Notes under the pieces: generated by a model
Seen by the model: the letters and a program-made list of their open reading frames with translations, nothing else
Told to the model about the DNA's origin: nothing
Database searches by the model: none
Shown: piece by piece, positions 24,509-34,392 of the stretch
How positions within the stretch are numbered: the stretch's first letter is position 1
Layout: each line of letters begins with the position of its first letter
DNA from: Mya arenaria
Lineage: Eukaryota; Mollusca; Bivalvia; Myida; Myidae
Direction: 5' to 3'
DNA: 64,000 nucleotides
Assembly (NCBI RefSeq): GCF_026914265.1
Contig: NC_069125.1
Coordinates: 26,201,595-26,265,594 of the forward strand
Position numbers and translations under genes: made by a program

Positions 24509-24847
24509 TTAAACTGACCCAACAAGGAAATTCATGTGATCCCTGGTTCGAAACCTATCACGATATCGTAATCTAGATGTACTACCATCCTCTTGTAAAT
24601 CAGGTTTAACTCCCTTTTCCACATTTTTTCCACAACATGAACACACATAATTATCTCTCAAATGATCTCCCTTTGTTGATGATTCTCTTTCTTGGATTTC
24701 CAGTTCCTTCCCTTGAATGCTAGGTTGTCTCCCTTGAGTGAGGTCACCTGACCAGCTAGAATCAGTGAGCTGTAACTGTCATTTTACAAGATTGGCGTAC
24801 ATCCCTTTCGATTGCAGAAGCTCTTGGTGTGAGCCTTTCTCCATTAC
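24509..24847 (-). CDS. ABCB9: ABCB9-like exon 12 (C-terminus), with TGA
   Basis: Acceptor GAATTTAAG. Encodes VMEKGSHQELLQSKGMYANLVK, then TGA at 24779-24781 where relatives usually have Arg. The same frame stays open for about 90 codons to a TAA at 24509-24511, with a CSCCGKN cluster in this tail. Either TGA is the true, slightly early stop, or it is a CGA/AGA to TGA change in a longer C-terminus. Confidence 0.75.
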
Positions 24848-25366
24848 CTTAAATTCATAACATAAACATGAATAAAATACATAAGGCGTGCAAGTGTAAG
24901 AAGTGTTCAATCAAGAGCGGGAAACTCTGGCTAATAAAAATGTGTGTGAATCGGCAGAAAGTATTGCCAAGTCCCTCTTATACATTTCCCTGTCAAATAT
25001 TAAAGTACATCCTAAAATATACCTAGTAATGGGATATGGGTAGTCCACCAGGCTGTAAGAAACTTGACAGCAACTTAAGCACGGAATGGATTGAATTTAA
25101 ACATGTCTCCAACACCACATTACACATACATACCAGCAAGGAAGATCAATTTAGTTCAGTGGAAGCTGCCAGAAGTCACATTTGTGCGACTGAGGTGCCA
25201 AAACTGTTTAACTGTAAAAGCTTTCTCTACAAACTTAACATGAGACAGTACAACTGCCAGACCTTAGGATGAAACCAATATGCCACCTTTAAATGTTGTT
25301 TGCTATGATGATTTCCTGTTATGCAATGAACATTTTTATACTCAATTTCAAATGCCATTTTCCCAC

Positions 25367-25584
25367 CTGTCCCTTATCAATGACGATAATTTTATCCGCC
25401 CTCTCCACGGTGCTAAGCCTATGTGCGATGACAATCACTGTGCGTTCTGCCATATTCCTGTAGAGCGCCTGCTGCACCAGAAACTCGGACTCTGCATCCA
25501 GTGCGCTCGTAGCCTCGTCAAGTAACAGGACACATGGCTTCCTCAGTAGGGCTCGAGCAATTGCGATTCGTTGTTTTTGACCCC
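25367..25584 (-). CDS. ABCB9: ABCB9-like exon 11 (signature, Walker B, H-loop)
   Basis: Acceptor TTTTACCAG, donor GGACAG|GTGGGA. Completes the signature as MSGGQKQR, then carries Walker B with the catalytic Glu ([12 protein letters not shown]) and the H-loop (IAHRLST). All residues needed for ATP hydrolysis are present. Confidence 0.94.
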
Positions 25585-25926
25585 CTGGTAAAATATAGTA
25601 TAATTGCTGAAAAGAACTTGTCTTTTATGAACCATTAAATGGGTTGAAATAGAAAACCCATAGCACTGGTGTACGCTAGTAATACATATGCCACCTTAAG
25701 CTAAACAACAAATAAATACCACCATTATTTCTAAGCAAACTTTGAAGGGCGGGGGTGTTAGTTAAAACGGGACATATCTCAATAGTTATTACCGTAAAAC
25801 CTGCACATATGTGAATTGTCACTGGCAACCAGAGTACCAAGTTTCATTTGAATTTTTTTCTTGTCCAAAGGCCAATGTGAATTGTTGATTTTGTAATTAT
25901 AAAATTTGTCCACACTATGAGCATAC

Positions 25927-26122
25927 CTGACATTTGAACTCCCTTTTCTCCAGCCTGTGTATTGTATCCATCCTTCAATTCTGAGATAAACTTGTGGGCG
26001 TTGGCCATCTCCGCAGCTTCCTGGACACTGGACATTGTCCACTCATGCTCAGCTAGGCCATACCGGATATTCTCCTCTATAGTCCGAGCATACAACACTG
26101 GTTCCTGGCCCATCAGGGATAC
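25927..26122 (-). CDS. ABCB9: ABCB9-like exon 10 (Q-loop to signature)
   Basis: Acceptor TATTACAG, donor TCAG|GTATGC. Begins VSLMGQEPVLYARTIEENI (Q-loop Gln contacting Mg and the TM helices) and ends GEKGVQMS, the first half of the ABC signature. Intact. Confidence 0.93.
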
Positions 26123-26157
26123 CTGTAATATAACACAAATTAACATGTATTTGTCAT

Positions 26158-26520
26158 GGAAAACACTGGACATTGTCCATCCATGGTTAGCATGGGGATA
26201 CCGGATACTCTACTCCAGGGCTGCTTAAAACCAACAATTTGCCGCTCTAGGCCGATTTGGACCTTGCCGGACCAATTTCAGGAAATGGTTTGAAAATTGG
26301 TCTGAAATGTGTTCATTTTCAGGCCATAGAGTATGACCCAAACATACAACAGTTGCTCTTAGCCCACTGTAACACAGTTTTACACAATGTCACATCTATA
26401 TCGTTTTGGAAATCAAGGGACTCTTAGACACAAGTCCACTCGATCAGTGTCAGATATTTTTCTATATGGTCCAGACAAACAAAACTGGTTCCTAGATCAC
26501 CAGGAATATCTTGAAATAAC
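26158..26520 (-). pseudogene. Decayed, split copy of exon 10
   Basis: 26158-26222 matches exon 10 around 26028-26085 (ACTGGACATTGTCCA is exact). 26457-26520 matches exon 10 around 26067-26127 (AACTGGTTCCTAGATCACCAGG against the ACTGGTTCCTGGCCCATCAGG region). Together they look like one exon copy with about 230 bases inserted in its middle. Confidence 0.6.
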
Positions 26521-26894
26521 ATTGAACATAAACTACAACAAGGGTACAGCAAAGGATGCCCACCCTATGTCTGTTTTTTTCCCCAAATGATAAGAGATAC
26601 AACTCGAGAATTATTTAACTACACAATGGGGATTCTAATTTAAGTGTTCAGTGTCACAAGCAATATAAATGCACTAAAAACGTTTTATAACAAGAATCGT
26701 ACATTTGGTTCCATTTCATACAAAATGATATAAAAATCGTTAAGGAAAAGATATGAGCTGGACAACGGCTTGCTTTGTAATTTTTTGATGACTCAGTATC
26801 ATAATTTTGTGTATTAAATGGCAATTCATGTGAGATTCTATATATAGGACTGATGAATCATTGGAATTATGACACTACAACTAATTATTCCTAC

Positions 26895-27068
26895 CTGTCT
26901 ATGCAGAAAGCTGTGATCGTAAGTGTGTATTGGCCGCCCTTCTAGGAGCACCTGTCCACTGTCAGGCTCGTAGAAGTGCTCCAGCAGGTTTACGCATGAC
27001 GTCTTGCCGCCACCACTACAGCCAACCAATGCTATGACCTCGCCGGGACGTACAGAAAAACTGAGGTT
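26895..27068 (-). CDS. ABCB9: ABCB9-like exon 9 (Walker A)
   Basis: Acceptor ATTTTACAG, donor GACAG|GTAGGA, 58 codons in phase 0. Encodes the Walker A loop GCSGGGKTS (ATP phosphate binding) and VLLEGRPIHTYDHSFLHRQ leading toward the Q-loop. Intact. Confidence 0.93.
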
Positions 27069-27179
27069 CTGTAAAATAGAGTCATAGAATTACATTTACT
27101 TAAATCAGATATCACAAAAAAATAAACACAAAATTTCATACAGTGTGATATTTTAACAACAGCATCTTTATTAAATGAC

Positions 27180-27890
27180 AATGTGCATGCGTTCTCAATG
27201 GATATTAAGAATATGCTTTTCATGTATGGCTTCGGTTATATCTGGATATCTCAAGATGTTGGCGATATATCTATATTTATCAGTGTTTTTAAACGGAGAA
27301 TTAATGATTGTTTCAACCAAAACTGGCACGATTCTATTAACAGTTCCAGTCGTTGTTTTCATTTTAAAGAATACAAAACTTTGCTTAATGTGGAACGTTA
27401 TTTATCTTTAGACATACCTTACAAACACAAATTAGCTTTTAGCAAATTTAGATGTTCAAATCATAAATTGTTAATTGAAACTGGTAGGCATAATAATATC
27501 CCAAGAGAAGAATGCGTTGGTCGGTTTTGTCTAGATAATATTAACATTTTTGTTTTAGACTCTGAATACCATGTATTCTTTATATGTTGTAAATATAATG
27601 ATATACGAACGCAATATTTATTTAATTGGTATTTTAATGGTAATGAATTTGAAGATTTTTATAGGTTATTAAACACAAATCAATCTGAAGATTTACGAAA
27701 ACTAGCTTATTATGTATACCATCTCCTTCTAAACATTAATGGTTAAGGGGAAGTAATCATGATTTTATTTGCACTTTGCTTGTATCTATAGATTAATTAC
27801 CCTGACACAACTCATGCCTTTCTTGTTTGTTATGTATTTTTGGCCAGTGGCCTTTAATTACTCTGTAAACTGTTGACTTGACTTGACTTG
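27180..27890 (+). mobile_element. LINE 3' fragment in intron 8
   Basis: A plus-strand, 5'-truncated LINE inserted between exons 8 and 9. The open frame 27183-27746 (187 codons) is an ORF2 C-terminus ending in a Cys/His tail (CVGRFC, SEYHVFFICC). A short 3' UTR and a (TTGAC)n run at about 27870-27890 follow. It is related in design to the element at 1-1072. Confidence 0.8.
27183..27746 (+). CDS. LINE ORF2 C-terminal fragment
   Basis: Open over 187 codons; the ATG is probably internal because the element is truncated. It has the R-x-C...E-Y-H-x-x-F-x-C pattern of LINE C-termini and no catalytic domain. Confidence 0.7.
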   Translation: MHAFSMDIKNMLFMYGFGYIWISQDVGDISIFISVFKRRINDCFNQNWHDSINSSSRCFHFKEYKTLLNVERYLSLDIPYKHKLAFSKFRCSNHKLLIETGRHNNIPREECVGRFCLDNINIFVLDSEYHVFFICCKYNDIRTQYLFNWYFNGNEFEDFYRLLNTNQSEDLRKLAYYVYHLLLNING

Positions 27891-28574
27891 ACCCCATGGA
27901 TGTGTGTTCTAGTTTCATGTAAATATCTTAGACATATTCTATGTTTTGTCCATCACTGGCATTAAAGGTACTAAATTTTATTTACTTCATAAATTTATAC
28001 TGATCGAGTGATGGACAATTTACTGACAAAATCTTGTTTTAATGAATATGCATGAGCAGGGGAGACAACTCTTCTTCCAATGAATTTGCATGTTACAATT
28101 AAATATTCTTCAATAGCCCTGTAGTGTCAGTGGCCTCCATAGTGGAGTGGTCTTGATGCTGACAAATGCTATTGTACTGAAAAGGCCAAGCAGGTGCAAT
28201 TCTTGCTTACTCCAGAATATTTTTCAATGGAACCGATGAAACCAATGACACTGCTTCATTATTTATCCATGATAAGAGATTAGCATAGTTTAGTAGTACA
28301 TCACAGGGAATACGACGAAGAGTTTTGACCAACATTCAATTGTTTACATGGCAAAGCTGCAGTCCAAGACACCAAACCTATGCAGACAGACAAGAACTTC
28401 ATTGGACATAGTTCATAAAAGCTTTATTTAAGATAACTTTTTGATCATTGTAATGTGAAAGGAACAAAGCTTACATTTATACTCCACACATCTTTTGTTA
28501 TTTCTGTCAATGACATGAAAGCTACAGTACAGTGTTATTCCCTACATCATGACAACTTGAAACTGATTTCCTGT

Positions 28575-28675
28575 ACTTTTTACCTACAAAATGTACATTA
28601 AGCCTGGACGGTAATGTAAAACAGACATCCCAGAACTCAGTATTGTTTTGCACTCTGTGACATGACAGGTTTCTT
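28575..28675 (-). pseudogene. Decayed copy of the exon 8 3' part
   Basis: Plus strand GTACATTAAGCCTGGACGGTA...TTTTGCACTCTGTGACATGAC repeats 28748-28830 (GTACATCAGGCCTGGATGGG...) with substitutions. Unlike the others it lies on the 3' side of its exon. Confidence 0.65.
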
Positions 28676-28737
28676 TTTCAAATCAAGATTGTTTTTAGGA
28701 TATCAGGTAAATTGACTTAAATATTACATGTTCATAC

Positions 28738-28965
28738 CTTGAGAACCTGTACATCAGGCCTGGATGGGTAGGTGAAACATACGTCCTGGAACTCGATATG
28801 GCCCTGCACTTGATCACATGACTGGTAACTTTGGTCACCGTGGTGATGTTCAGCTGGTTGTTTGGTTCCGTGATTATGTATGGCTGGTACCCGGTCTATA
28901 TATTCAAACACCTTCTCTGAGGCACCAGCTGCCTCCATCAGACCAGTGTATTCAATGCCAATATC
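28738..28965 (-). CDS. ABCB9: ABCB9-like exon 8
   Basis: Acceptor TCTACCAG, donor TCAAG|GTATGA, 76 codons in phase 0. Encodes the linker into the NBD: EYTGLMEAAGASEKVFEYIDR, a His-rich stretch (HNHG, EHHHGDQ), then IEFQDVCFTYPSRP, whose Tyr is the A-loop aromatic that stacks on ATP. The His-rich insert is lineage-specific as far as can be judged. Confidence 0.92.
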
Positions 28966-29413
28966 CTGGTAGACATGTTTACAAAGAAGTGTAACAGCAC
29001 TAACAGTATGTTTGAAATAAGTAGATTATGAAGGACCATCCCATTTCAATGAAACAGATAAATAAACACAGGATTATAATGCAGAGGAAAAAACTGAATC
29101 TATTTTTTTAACCTGTATTGTTAAGAAAATAGACCCTTCTTTCAACTCGTTGAAATCGTTTGAAATTGATCCACTGTACAATATGGTATGGCTTTTTGGT
29201 TCTACTTGACTTATCAACGAGACACAACTCATCAACTATCTTGAAACAATTTTTTTGTGGTAATTATTGTGTTTAGGCATGACATTATTGGTTTAATTTC
29301 TTTTACTTCAGCTGTCAATTTTCATTTTACTATCTTGAAATATTGCTGAGAAACAGCCCCAAAAAGAGTATTTACTAAAGCATACCATTCCAGTGGTTAA
29401 ACTGTGAACTTAC

Positions 29414-29542
29414 ATTGAGACAGTTCCCAAGTTGTACTTGGTAGAGTATGAAGGAGATGAGGGTGCCTCCAGTTAGATGACCACTGGTAACGAGATGACC
29501 ACCATAGTACAGCACTGCTACGGTAAGACCTAGTTCAAACCA
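29414..29542 (-). CDS. ABCB9: ABCB9-like exon 7, copy A
   Basis: 43 codons, phase 0 at both ends, acceptor GTTTCAG and strong donor AAT|GTAAGT. Encodes WFELGLTVAVLYYGGHL and the last core helix (LISFILYQVQLGNCLN). The usual Asp in the LGDC motif is Asn here. Confidence 0.88.
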
Positions 29543-29611
29543 CTGAAACAGAGCAAATATGAATACTTTTAGGAAGATCCCCAGGTTGATAAATAGTTTA
29601 TCACTGAATAC

Positions 29612-29740
29612 ATTGAGACAGTCCCCAAGCCGTATCTCGTAGGGTATGAAGGAGATAAGGGTTATTCCAGTTAGATGACAACTGATAACAAGGTGACCAC
29701 CATAGTACAGCACCGCTACGGTAAGACCTAGCTCAAACCA
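29612..29740 (-). CDS. ABCB9-like exon 7, copy B (tandem duplicate)
   Basis: Also 43 open codons, phase 0, acceptor GTTTCAG and donor AAT|GTATTC (weaker). It keeps the LGDCLN motif that copy A has lost, but has Cys for Gly in HLVISCHL and Pro in ISFIPYE. Including both would add 43 residues and a second copy of the same helix, so the two are more likely used alternatively, or one is dead. It lies 198 bases to the 5' side of copy A. Confidence 0.65.
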
Positions 29741-29989
29741 CTGAAACAGAGTATATATATATATATATGAATACTTTGAGAAGATCCCCCAGTTGGAAAT
29801 TTAGCATTGTACAGGATTCCCAAGAAGTTTTGGGTGAACTGTCCCAAATACAAAAGTAACCGACCAACTAGGGGTTCAAGAAAGGTGCTTTTTGCCCAAA
29901 ATATTTATTTAGCAAATTTGCAACAACCTTAAATTCATTTGAACCCTCTCCACCAGCCATTTTTTATTGAGAACCCTAACATATCGCCT

Positions 29990-30135
29990 AATACATGGAG
30001 ACAATCCCAAAGATGTTTGTGGTAGTGTATAAAGAAGATTAGGGTTCATTCAGTCAATTGTTCACTGAGAACAAAATGACTGTCATTATTAAAAACACCA
30101 GTGCTACAAACAATTCAAGATCTACAACTGAAACA
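29990..30135 (-). pseudogene. Decayed exon 7 copy C
   Basis: Plus strand ACATGGAGACAATCCCAAAG ... TACAACTGAAACA follows the exon 7 sequence from donor to acceptor, but with stops and scattered indels. Confidence 0.6.
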
Positions 30136-30195
30136 TAGCATATATCTTAACTTCTTTTGAGAGCATCCCCCATTGAAACATACTAGTAGTATATC

Positions 30196-30280
30196 ACTGA
30201 ATACATTGAGACAATCCCTAGGGTCTAACTGGAAGAGTGATTAAGAATAAGATCATAGTTCAGCTGTCCTAGCTGAAACC
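30196..30280 (-). pseudogene. Decayed exon 7 copy D (partial)
   Basis: ACATTGAGACAATCCCTAGG ... AGCTGAAACC matches both ends of exon 7, with an internal deletion and no open frame. Confidence 0.5.
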
Positions 30281-30487
30281 AATATGAAGCAGGAGATATT
30301 GAAATATAATCATTAATATAAGACTTGTGTCAATTCAAAACAACACATGTTCAAACTAGACAAAATATCTTATCAAAGTTTATTACAATTGCTGCCGGTC
30401 AACTCATATGTCCATGCCAAATGCTGACTATCAATCCATCCACTACAAATGTATACTCCCACAGTCTTTCAGTCTCAAAAGACTTAC

Positions 30488-30685
30488 CATGGAGCAAACA
30501 ACGTAACCGGAGTACGTGAATCCCTGTTTCATGTTGAGTTTGGATGTTTCTGCAAGCTTGTCCGCATACCTCTGTACTTCCCCCATCTCGTTAGCGAAGC
30601 TTCTGACCGTCCTCATAGTAGAACAATCCTCTTCCACTACGTTGTTGGCCTCTGCTAGGCTGTTTTGGACCTTCTCGGCCAGAAC
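30488..30685 (-). CDS. ABCB9: ABCB9-like exon 6
   Basis: Acceptor TTTTACCTCAG, donor CCATG|GTAAGT, 66 codons in phase 0. Encodes the long intracellular helix with MRTVRSFANEMGE, the exporter-family coupling-helix signature. Confidence 0.92.
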
Positions 30686-30848
30686 CTGAGGTAAAATGTT
30701 GAGTCATATGTATTCTAGAAAGAAAACTGATAGTATTCCTCTTATAAAAAAAGTAATCCTTACAGCACTAAGTTCAACAGTTAAGGCTTATCATTTTTAA
30801 AAGATTTTGAATTTGAAACATGTCTGTACTGTTCTTGTTTTTTCCCTT

Positions 30849-31128
30849 AGGGCTATTCTAGTAAATCATATAAACCCCGAGGGGAAGGCATTTATTATCT
30901 TAGTATATAGGTGGGTGTCGCTTGTTTCGACCTCAAAAGGGTAAATTTACTTCTGTAGGGGGGTGGCTAGTCATTCAAAAATGCCGTCCAGACTTCTTTT
31001 TTATGATGATTAGCCTGGACATCATTTAAAAAGAAGCTTGGGAAGCTTTTTAGAATGATTAGGGGGATGGCATAATTTAAAAGTGCCTTCCCCCCAAGGG
31101 TTTATATGTTTAAATGTAATAGCCTTTA
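30849..31128. mobile_element. Foldback MITE in intron 5
   Basis: Imperfect ~45-bp inverted ends: GGCTATTCTAGTAAATCATA...AACCCCGAGGGGAAGGCA at the left, and its complement AGTGCCTTCCCCCCAAGGG...AATAGCC at the right. The inner arms (CTTCTTTTTTATGATG / CATCATTTAAAAAGAAG) also pair. Non-coding. Confidence 0.75.
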
Positions 31129-31572
31129 TAAAGAGTCGTACTGGTAAGTTTTTTTATTATCTATGTATGCTTATCAGATGTATGTATGCAATTAGACAAA
31201 TTTAACTACAGTATACACACTCACAATTTCAACAGTATTAAGACAAATCATTCTAATTCAACAGAAGTTTGATTATGATAAATCTAACGCATACTGTGGT
31301 ATGCATAGCATCATCATTCTGGTGAACTAGAGACAAATAGGCTTATGACTGAAGCATTCAGGTATGGAATATATGTTTACTCTTTAATATGAACACAAAA
31401 TTAAATTAACCAGTTGTCTAAGCAACTATTGCAAATTCTTGAGATCATTTGGCAGGAGATTAGTAGCAAATACATTTGATAATATAATCCTATCATTGGT
31501 CAACTGACTGATTGATTGACAATTGGGGACGACTGGTCAATTTTGACCAAAACAAATTTCCACAGTCCATAC

Positions 31573-31778
31573 CTTATAATATTTCCCGTACACATTTGAT
31601 ATACCGATAATGAGAGGCAGTCCAATCAATGTGACAATAGTTAGTTGCCAAGACAATTTCATCATGAAGAATAACACGCCCCCTGCCTTTATGACACTAC
31701 GCAGGATAATGTTCACATTGACTGCAAGGCCGTCACTCATTGTGGTTGTGTCAGAGGTCAGGCGAGATGTTATGTCTC
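31573..31778 (-). CDS. ABCB9: ABCB9-like exon 5
   Basis: Acceptor GATTCACAG, donor TAAG|GTATGG. Encodes GDITSRLTSDTTTMSD (the conserved GDxxSRLxxD signature of ABCB exporters) and two core helices, ending ISNVYGKYYK. Intact and in phase. Confidence 0.92.
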
Positions 31779-31868
31779 CTGTGAATCAGATATTCAAAGT
31801 ACTTTAACCAAAATATATGAACTTATCATTTGTTTTTGTTTCTTAAGAAAATAAATGCACACATTGTA

Positions 31869-31945
31869 GGCAAGGACATCATTTATTATGGTCCTGTTGG
31901 AGGTGAGGCGAGATGCTATGTCTCCAGTGGATAAACTCATATTGA
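31869..31945 (-). pseudogene. Decayed copy of the exon 5 start
   Basis: Still translates as GDIASRLTSNRTIINDVLAYN, about 147 bases to the 5' side of exon 5. The acceptor AG has become TG (CCACTG instead of CACAG) and the homology fades after the first 20 codons. Confidence 0.75.
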
Positions 31946-32185
31946 AAGTATTCAAAATAATTTATTTCACAACAAATGTGAAACATGTAATTACAGTACT
32001 TAATTTATCATCTGCATTGGTACAAGAATATGGTCTTTTATTGTGGGAAAAACAGTCAGAAAAACCAGATCATCTGCAGGAAACCTTGTTTTTTGACTAA
32101 TATACATTGTACATCTATAAGATCATACTTTGCATTTTCATTGAAAATATCATTTATTATTTGAAAGAAACGTAGCCTTCCTCAC

Positions 32186-32316
32186 CTGTCTGAACTTTGT
32201 CAAAGAATCCAATCTCTTGTCTGAGGATGGCTGTGAACAGGGAGTTCCTGATACGGATGTTGATTTTCCTCACTGCTATAAACAGACACCAACCACGGAT
32301 ACCAGCTGCCAGGGAA
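32186..32316 (-). CDS. ABCB9: ABCB9-like exon 4
   Basis: Acceptor ATCCTACAG, donor ACAG|GTGAGG. Encodes SLAAGIRGWCLFIAV and KINIRIRNSLFTAIL, then RQEIGFFDKVQT, the first intracellular coupling region. Intact. Confidence 0.9.
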
Positions 32317-32794
32317 CTGTAGGATCGAATGTTGAAGCAACATAATCATTTTTTGTTTACATTAAAAAATAATTTCTCACCTTAGTACATACAATGATTT
32401 CAATCTTATATCTCAAGTAGCTCATAGTCATTTATTTGGTTCCTGAATTGCTTGAAGACTGATGGTTTTAATTTTTCAAAAATCCTTTCACAACTTTTAA
32501 ATTTTCAGCAATACTTAAAAAATAATAAATTATTAATTTAAAAGAGCCAAAATTCGTTCTATGGTCAAAATATTAAACAAAAATTAGAAACATTTGTAAT
32601 TTAAATAGAAACATTTGTAATTTAAAATGTCCGCCAGAAGAAAGCATTGGTCATTCTCGTCTAGTTCTTGTTGTTTTTCGGTCAATAATTAATAAGGTAA
32701 GATTAATGGGCCTTGCTACACAAATGCAATCGTTTCTGGCAATATTTGTATCAAGTTTCATGCAAATCTTGAAAAATTATTAAGTAAAAGCCAA

Positions 32795-33335
32795 GGATAA
32801 CAAGAGCTGTCATAGAACAGCACACTCACCTCTAGTGCTTCGTCTTTGAAAAAATGCACTAACGATGTAATATGTGGCTGTATTTAGGTAAATATGGAGT
32901 TATGTAACTTAATTATGTGATAGCCGCGAGTGTGAGCAACTGTCAGAAGTATAAAGTTAATTGAATGAACGGTGTTGGAGATCTTAAACGAGTTAAACCC
33001 CGAAGTTACCCTTAAACTTAAACCAAAGTTTCTAAGTTGATCAAGGGCCATAATTTGTATTTAGAGTTATATGGAGTTATGCAACCTAATTGTGTGATGA
33101 GCGTGAACAACTGTGTGAAGTATGGAGCCCATTGAATGAATGGTATTGGAGATCTGAGTTAAAATCCCAACCAGCCCTAAAACCTTTACCTTAGTTCCTA
33201 AGTCAATTATAGGCCATAATTTGAATTTAGGATGATATTGAGTTATTATATATGTAACCTAATTGTTTGACTTTAACCAGACGCCGCGGCGAGTAGTATA
33301 GCCTTCTGTTTTCTTCTAATTGTCGAGCTAATAAG
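32795..33335 (-). repeat. Composite dispersed repeat in intron 3
   Basis: Begins AAGAGCTGTCATAGAACAGC, contains two ~190-bp sub-repeats (GGCCATAATTTG..TTTAG, GTAACCTAATTGT) and ends GGCGAGTAGTATAGCC...TGTCGAGCTAA. Its end is the reverse complement of the repeat starting at 62877. Confidence 0.65.
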
Positions 33336-33469
33336 TGGCACAATGACGATGATGAAAACAACAATGTCAATGACACAGGGGCTGTGACAAGACCTTGACA
33401 TTTTCTTCAATTACCTGAGGCCTATACTATGAAGAGAAAAGAAATTGAACATTAGGAATACTAACATAC

Positions 33470-33584
33470 CTTCCAGCAGAAATGAGAGCAATGGTGACAA
33501 TTGCATGGGTAAACTCTGCCTGAGATTTGTCTATCACGATACCATCGACGACCTGTCCAGTGTAGAACGGGATAAAAATCTCAC
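33470..33584 (-). CDS. ABCB9: ABCB9-like exon 3
   Basis: Acceptor TTCCTAG, donor GGAAG|GTATGT. Encodes IPFYTGQVVDGIVIDKSQ, the conserved loop after the first core helix that marks TAPL, and then the next helix. In frame with exons 2 and 4. Confidence 0.9.
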
Positions 33585-33616
33585 CTAGGAATATATGAAA
33601 ACAAAACATTATAAAG

Positions 33617-33690
33617 AGTAAATGAGTGAATTTTGCCTGGGACTTGTAAACATCATTATTATCATCAATTTGTCCAGTGTATGTAGAAAA
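33617..33690 (-). pseudogene. Decayed copy of exon 3
   Basis: Plus-strand TGAATTTTGCCTGGGACTTGT...CAATTTGTCCAGTGTA matches exon 3 at 33504-33570 with substitutions. It lies about 113 bases to its 5' side and has no intact splice sites. Confidence 0.65.
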
Positions 33691-34023
33691 GGAACATGTT
33701 TTAAAACCATCTGTACAGTGTACTCAATATTTTAACTCTTTGAGCTTAATGGCCATCCTTTTACAATGTGTTCTGGTAGAATAACTCTAAGACAAAATGG
33801 ACCTAGGTGACAAAAATATGCACTACTACACATTATGATGGTGAGGTGTACTAAGTATCAGAGTGATACCCCTAAACTTGTTGGATAAGTATGCTACACA
33901 ACCTTTGACAAACAGACCAACCAGCCATACAGTGACTCAAATATACCCCTCTTCAAACTTTGTGCAACGCGGTATTATTTTAACATTCAATGTACATGTA
34001 AGTCCATTTACGTTTGACTGTAC

Positions 34024-34131
34024 CTGTTGCAGATATGGTGAGGAATACAAAGCCAGTGGTGATCAATGGTCAGTCGGGCATGTAGAACTTTATGATTCGC
34101 AGCACTGTCCCTTTCTTCACCTTTAAAGGAA
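34024..34131 (-). CDS. ABCB9: ABCB9-like exon 2, with TGA
   Basis: Bounded by TTTTCAG and ACAG|GTACAG. Encodes the elbow and the start of the first core helix (VLRIIKFYMPD, stop, PLITTGFVFLTISAT). The TGA occupies a position that is Trp in many relatives, so TGG to TGA (one transition) is the likely change. Confidence 0.8.
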
Positions 34132-34392
34132 CTGAAAAGAAATATAATATTCTACAAAAAGAAAAATATCAAAAACAATTAATGTACTTTTGTTTTCACG
34201 TTCAAGATAAGCAACAGGTTAAATAATTGGTAAGAAATTGATTTTACTTTTTTTCATTTTGAACAACCGATAACTATAAAAACATACTAGTGTACAAGCC
34301 TTTCAAATGAATGTGCCACTTGCTTTAACCAGCAGTTTTTCAAACTGAATACTGATAACTATGCCTACAAGAATAAAACTATCTGAACTAAC

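Noticed and set aside
24779-24781. Selenocysteine at the TGA codons
   Set aside because: The positions are Trp/Arg/hydrophobic in relatives, not Cys, and no SECIS-like element was found in the 3' region.
25036-25525. Plus-strand frames across ABC exon 11
   Set aside because: They are the complement of intron and exon 11 sequence; the minus strand holds the signature, Walker B and H-loop motifs.
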